Source of the DNA: Paraphaeosphaeria minitans | Lineage: Eukaryota > Ascomycota > Dothideomycetes > Pleosporales > Didymosphaeriaceae | Direction: 5' to 3' | NCBI GenBank assembly: GCA_015832175.1 | Contig: WJXW01000014.1 | Span: 558,001-622,000, forward strand | DNA length: 64,000 bases | Shown here: one piece after another, positions 59,312 through 64,000 of the stretch | Numbering within the stretch: position 1 is the stretch's first letter | Layout: each line of letters opens with the position of its first letter | The notes under the pieces: generated by a model | Told to the model about the DNA's origin: nothing | Databases searched by the model: none | What the model saw: the letters and a program-made list of their open reading frames with translations, nothing else | Made by a program: the position numbers and the translations under genes

Positions 59312-59956
59312 GCGTTTTCACGCCGCCAGGGTGGGCAACGAGCATCGCGACGGACGGCAGGGGACCTCATACATTTTCCGCTTCATCAACCAATCGAATC
59401 ATGGGTGTTAGGTCTCTTTCATGGCGGGATTGACACGACTTCGGAACATGCATCACAGAATAAAGGGCACGATTTCGGAGTACTGGCAATGATTGGACGT
59501 TAAGGGGCAGAGGATACCTAGCAGTGTCTCCTAAAAGATGAAAAATGTTATCGGTTCACGCCAGTGCAACACTTGTTTCATGCTTTCGAACGTGCAGTTA
59601 TGTCACGCTCATCTACTGACTGTGTGCCCCACCGACACCCTTCGTAGATCCGCTCCGATATCAAGTTCATCGTCGATCGCCCACGGCTCACCAAGAGGTC
59701 GTGATTCACAATACTGAACCCCAGAGACGAATATTGTGCATAAACATCATGACTTCATTGACAATGGGCATGGCGATACCCAAAACCAGATGCATCGCTC
59801 TACAGCCGCTGAAAACAAAGACATTTCCAACAAGCACGCCAGCATCATGCGACATCAATGCTACAACTACAGTGGTCCCAAGACAATTTCTCCAGAACAC
59901 GAAGAGCTCGTAGCCTCCAATCCCACCCGTCCTCCCTGTCCACGAAACCCACAATT
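59312..59956. other. Convergent 3' regions of RPL36 and the UBX gene
   Basis: A 645-bp gap between two convergent genes. I see no gene in it. Confidence 0.5.
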
Positions 59957-61703
59957 CTACTTCTTCTTGAAGATGCTCTTGTTCAGCAAGCTCTTCAGCT
60001 TATTCTCCTTCTCCGCCGCCGAATACTCCTTCTTCTGCTTCCCCTCTCCAAGCGTCTGACCCTTCGACGACGACGACGCCGCCGCCTGTGCCCGTTCATT
60101 GAGGATAGGTTCCTCGATCTTCAGCGGCGCAGCCTTCTGCTGCCACTCTTTGCTCAGCACCGGCTTCACGCCCCGGACAGCCGTACTCGCGCCGTCGTCC
60201 CAGCGGAACGTGAGCAGCTCGTTGCTGCTGAACTTCATGTCCTGGAAGAGGAGCCTGGAAGTACGATCCATCTGCGCGAACTGGCCCTTCGTGTCGCGGT
60301 AGGAGATGTGGAAAGGCTCGTTCTTGTGCTCGAGACAGCTGGTGACGAAGTCGTAGACGGTGGCCGTGGTGTCAGTCTTGGAAACGGAGAACTGGACGAA
60401 TGCGCCGTCGGGAAGGCGTACACGTATGATGCCGCCTTTGGACGCCATGGCGGCCATCCTCTCTTGTCGTTCGGCTCCTTGCTGCTCGAGCTCTTTGTCG
60501 GAGAGTAGCCGAGTGTTTTTCGAGCGATCTTTGTATGAAGCTTGGAGGCCGCGTAGTTGGTCCACGGAAGGCTGGTAGTCTGCTTCGTTGAAGGCTTGGC
60601 GGGCGGCTTGGGGAGTTGACGAAGTCGGAGCAGAGAAGACTTGTATGTTTCGGGGAAGTGCGGACGAAGAAGGCTGCTGCGTAGCTGGCGTTGGCTCTGG
60701 AGGCGGAGAAAGGGGAGCAGACGATATTGATGAGGGAATTTGAACTGGGCCGTCGAAGGCAGGCATTGAAGGTTCAGCATCGATTGGATCTTGGTCTACC
60801 TCCATTGGTGAAGGGTCTGGCTCTCCAGGTCGTATTGTCTCGCCCGCGACTGTTGTTGCCGTCTCAGCATCACCTTCGTCTGGGTCAGGGATGGAGCCAA
60901 CTTGTACAGAACTCTCTGAATGAGCGCCGCTGGGTGCAGCATCAGAGCTATTGAAGTACTGCGAGATATGTGTCATCGCCTCTTCAAGTGGCGTACCACT
61001 ATTCTTGAAGCCCAGTTTCAGGGAAGCACTTCCGCTGTCAAAACCCAGCTGGCTGAGCGTCTTCTGGAGATCCACGAATGAACCATGCTCCTTGTGACCG
61101 GGCATGACGGTGATGACGGGCATTTCGTAGTTGAGTCTACCAGCACCCGTCCCGGTCCCGTTCATCTCGGGCACGCCTCGCTGCGTGAAGTTGTAGTTGG
61201 CACCCTGCTCACTCTCGAAGTGTCGCAGCAACTCCCATAACGAGGTGTTGCTTGCGAACTTTTGTATCAGGCGTGCGCTCTTCTCAGACGGGGGAAGGCT
61301 TAAGGCTACGGAAATGACCGTAGGCGATCGAGAGGCTTGGACAAGTTCCAGCCGTGCACCTTGAGGAAGATTGACATGCCGTATTTGCTGTGATAGCGAG
61401 ACAGGCTTGTTGTTGTACCTGGTCAACGTTAGCTATGGAGCTGTGGTGCGTGGGAATGTTGCTAAGCGTAGACGGATAGCCCGGAAATGTTTCGAACGTC
61501 ATGTCTTCTTCCGTGGGGCATATCACGTCCCGCCAACGGCTCCATAGCCTTGAACGTGCAGCTACTTACTTCAGAGTGAACTGCTCCTTGTTGACGCCAA
61601 ACTTCCGACATGCCTCGTCGCGAACCTCGGTCAGGTACTTGACCGGCGTGGTCGGTATCTTCTGGCTCCTCGCGGACGCATTGAAGACCACCACGTGTGA
61701 CAT
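59957..61703 (-). CDS. TUG/ASPSCR1-like UBX-domain protein
   Basis: Two exons (61703-61570, 61418-59957; AA|G codon, intron 151 nt) encode 531 aa. The N-terminus is a TUG ubiquitin-like domain (MSHVVVFNASARSQKIPTTP, then KFGVNKEQFTLKYNNKPVSL, RLELVQ), followed by a second ubiquitin-like part (LSLPPSEKSARLIQKFASNT, TSLWELLRHFE). The middle is acidic and Pro/Ser-rich. A helical segment (SKNTRLLSDKELEQQGAERQ) precedes the UBX domain (IIRVRLPDGAFVQFSVSKTD to LLTFRWDDG). The tail is Lys-rich (KLKSLLNKSIFKKK). Relatives are human ASPSCR1/TUG and yeast Ubx4, cofactors of the AAA ATPase Cdc48/p97 in membrane trafficking and ERAD. It shares a 681-bp divergent upstream region with the thioredoxin-like gene. 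Confidence 0.88.
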
Positions 61704-62384
61704 TATACCCAACGGTATATCTTGTACAGGCTGAAAGCGCTAAAGATGACGGCGGGCGTATGTATTATGAATGCGGCGCGTGTGTACCAGCAATGCCAGC
61801 CGTGCCCCTTACGCACAGAGTCGCAGCGTTCGAGGGTCAGGACCAGGTTAAGGATGTGGAGCAGCGAAGCTTCAGGTGTGCGGAGGGCAAGCGTCGATGG
61901 GTCTGGCAGTGTTTCTTAGTGACGCTCATGCTGCGCGAGTGAGCCGTGTTGCAGGCGCGCAGGTCAAAGCTGCAGACTTTCACCAGAATAGCGAGGAGAC
62001 ACCTACAGTTCGCTCTTCCAGAAACACTCTGAGAAAGGAAAGATGGTATATAGTGGGTCAAAGAGAGCATCGATGTTAAGCGGGTGAAAGGCAGGTTGGC
62101 TACGACGTCTTGGCGCACATCGAGTTCGTCGGAAGCCTGTGCTAACAAGTAGGGGCCCTGAGAGCGGCGCGAAGTGGTGGTGATGGTGGCGGTGCTTCTC
62201 GAAGGTTCGCGACGCGTGTGCGGGTGTTTGCCTTCGGCGATGCTGAGGCAAGAGCACAGTCCAATCTACACGGATGGATGCGCCTGCCCCGCCCCCACCA
62301 CCAACCAACACGCGCTAGGGTCTCCGGACTTTTATATACGCAACAGACGCATTCTCATCCTCACCACCCAGCGAACACTGCACC
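61704..62384. promoter_or_regulatory. Divergent promoter between the UBX and TXNL1-like genes
   Basis: A 681-bp region between divergent starts. A TTTATATACGC word at about 62331 lies 54 bases before the thioredoxin-like ATG and could be its TATA element. No gene is seen. Confidence 0.45.
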
Positions 62385-63497
62385 ATGTCGGGCTCTACAC
62401 AGATATCCTCGCCCGAACAGCTACGGACCCTGCTGTCCTCGTCGCGCATCGTGGTCGTCAACTGTAAGCTGCATCCGAGTCCATGACCGCCTCCGACGAC
62501 ACGACGGTGCTAATGTTGCAACCTCGAAGTCTACAACGAGTGGAACCCCGCCTGCAAGACCATATCCCCCGTCTACGACCAGCTCGCCGCCTCGCTGGCC
62601 CGCCCGGGCGTCGTTTCATTCGCCAAGGTCAACGCCGAACAGCAGACGCAGATTGCGCAAAGCTACAGCGCCACAAAGTGAGCTTCCTCACGTCAAGCTT
62701 GGGGTCCGCTGCTGACTATCGCCCGCAGTCCGCCCCTCTTCGTCATCTTCAAGAACGGCAACCAAGTCTCCAAGTTTACCGGTACGAACCCCCAGCAGCT
62801 CTCGGACAACATCAGGAAGCTTGCCGCCGAGGTTGAGTCGGGCGAGGGCGGCTTCGGGGAAGGGTCGGGCTTGAGTGGCGGTGCTGGAGGATGGAGGGGC
62901 GCTGGCCTGCCTCGGGGGTACACAGATGTCACGGACCAGGTAGACGTCCGTGGCCTGGACTTGCTGAACTCGGACAGTGAGTTTGGAGGCGTACGAACGC
63001 TCTTCGACACCACGCAGCCGAGCAGCGCGGGCAAGGGCAAGGCAGCAGGCGAGTCCAAGAAAGACTGGGTCGAGAGCGATGTCGACGAGCAGTTGATGCT
63101 GTACCTGCCATTCACGTCCACCGTCAAGGTCCACACCATACAGATCACCTCGTTCCCACCCGAGGCCGACGATGACGACGACGACGAAGTTCCGCTCCGA
63201 CCGAAGACCATACACCTCTACACGAATCGCCAGCACAACCTTGGATTCGAGGAGGCCGAAGACATCGCGCCCACGCAAACCTTCGAGCTTCAGTCATCAG
63301 ACTGGGACGAGAGCACCGGCACCGCGAAGCTGGAGCTGAGGTTCGTCAAGTTCCAAAACGTCTACTCCCTGGTGCTCTTCGTGGTGGATGGCGACGGCGA
63401 CGGTGAGAAGACGCGCATAGACCGCATCAGAATTATTGGAGAATCCGGCGAGAAGCGTGAAATGGGCAAGCTGGAGAAGGTCGGTGCTGATGATTAA
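62385..63497 (+). CDS. TXNL1-type thioredoxin/PITH-domain protein, single active-site Cys
   Basis: Three exons (62385-62463, 62530-62677, 62729-63497) encode 331 aa. An N-terminal thioredoxin fold (1-105) is followed by a Gly-rich linker and a C-terminal PITH domain (about 130-325; LNSDSEFGGVRTLFDT, DEQLMLYLPFTSTVKVHTIQ, LELRFVKFQNVYSLVLFVVD), the layout of human TXNL1 and fungal Txl1. Txl1 proteins bind the 26S proteasome through PITH. The active site reads EWNPACK: the first Cys of the usual WCGPC is Asn32, so only Cys35 remains and disulfide exchange by the normal two-Cys mechanism is not possible. An acidic DDDDDD run lies in the PITH domain. The gene reads to a clean stop 500 bases from the window edge. 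Confidence 0.9.
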
Positions 63498-64000
63498 TGA
63501 TTTGACTTGAGCCATTTGTTATTTACGAAGTATGTGCTCATAGGACTTGACGGAGCTCAAGGTTTCCCAGTGCCCATCCGGCATTCCCAAAAAAATAAAT
63601 AAAGCATGGCTAGATAGGATCTGACGCGTTACGACGTGTACAGAGCGAGTAATGTAGGAGCTTTCCACTTGGTGAGGGTCTTGTGTATGAATCGATTGGT
63701 TGTGTGTTCGTGCATCCAGCACGCTTCACCAAAATATGGATTAGAAAATGATCTAATGTGTGTCTATTCATATTGACATATTTTCGAATGGCTTCATGTT
63801 CTACTACTGTGAATGATCCTGCAACTGGATTGTCTCGGACAAACGTGTCAGCTTGCAAACCATCATCGGTATGGTCATCGAGACACCGTGTCCGTGAAAG
63901 CGTTGCCGACTGCTAACATGGTCGATAGCCATCTGATGTGGCTGAGCCTTGACATTTTTGCCATCCCAGCATGGGGCGCCAACCTTTGGAGCTCAATAAT
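63498..64000. other. Terminal gap
   Basis: About 500 bases after the TXNL1-like stop with no supported feature. Confidence 0.5.

Overview
The window is nuclear DNA from a filamentous ascomycete (Pezizomycotina). The signs are many short spliceosomal introns (43 to about 350 nt, GT-AG with CTAAY-type branch points), GC-rich C-ending codons, Zn(II)2Cys6 regulators, and fungal forms of Ytm1, Sec59, Dph4, Trm112 and a PhoD-like phosphatase. A decayed kinase-like fragment near 20.2 kb resembles families expanded in Dothideomycetes, so that class is my best guess, held loosely. I see no bacterial operons, CRISPR arrays or intact transposons. Gene models were built by hand from splice sites and reading phase.

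Layout. 0-9 kb: the end of a small membrane-protein gene, then a compact maltose-utilisation (MAL) cluster: maltase (-), divergent promoter, maltose-type permease (+) and a Zn2Cys6 regulator (-). 9-25 kb: SDH2, a 44-bp minisatellite, a disordered protein, a short-chain dehydrogenase-like protein without the usual catalytic residues, LSM6 head-to-head with a Rad60/Esc2-type SUMO-like protein, a kinase remnant, TRM112, an unknown protein and YTM1. 25-38 kb: a second minisatellite, a WW+PhoD-like phosphatase protein, an FMP32/MCUR1-family protein, several simple repeats, an eight-exon 14-3-3 gene and DPH4. 38-49 kb: two divergent zinc-cluster regulators and a less well understood stretch with a four-exon gene that appears frameshifted at a 7-C run. 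50-64 kb: SEC59, an M1 aminopeptidase, RPL36, a TUG/UBX protein and a TXNL1-type thioredoxin/PITH protein.

How genes work together. Apart from the MAL cluster, where uptake, hydrolysis and probable regulation of maltose sit side by side, the genes are ordinary housekeeping neighbours: respiration, RNA decay and splicing, ribosome synthesis, tRNA/eRF1 methylation, diphthamide synthesis and dolichol phosphate.

The most unusual signal is in LSM6. Its first intron has two possible 5' splice sites in the same phase. The DNA between them is a 309-nt stop-free reading frame, so use of the second site would insert about 103 residues with two predicted membrane helices into the Sm fold.
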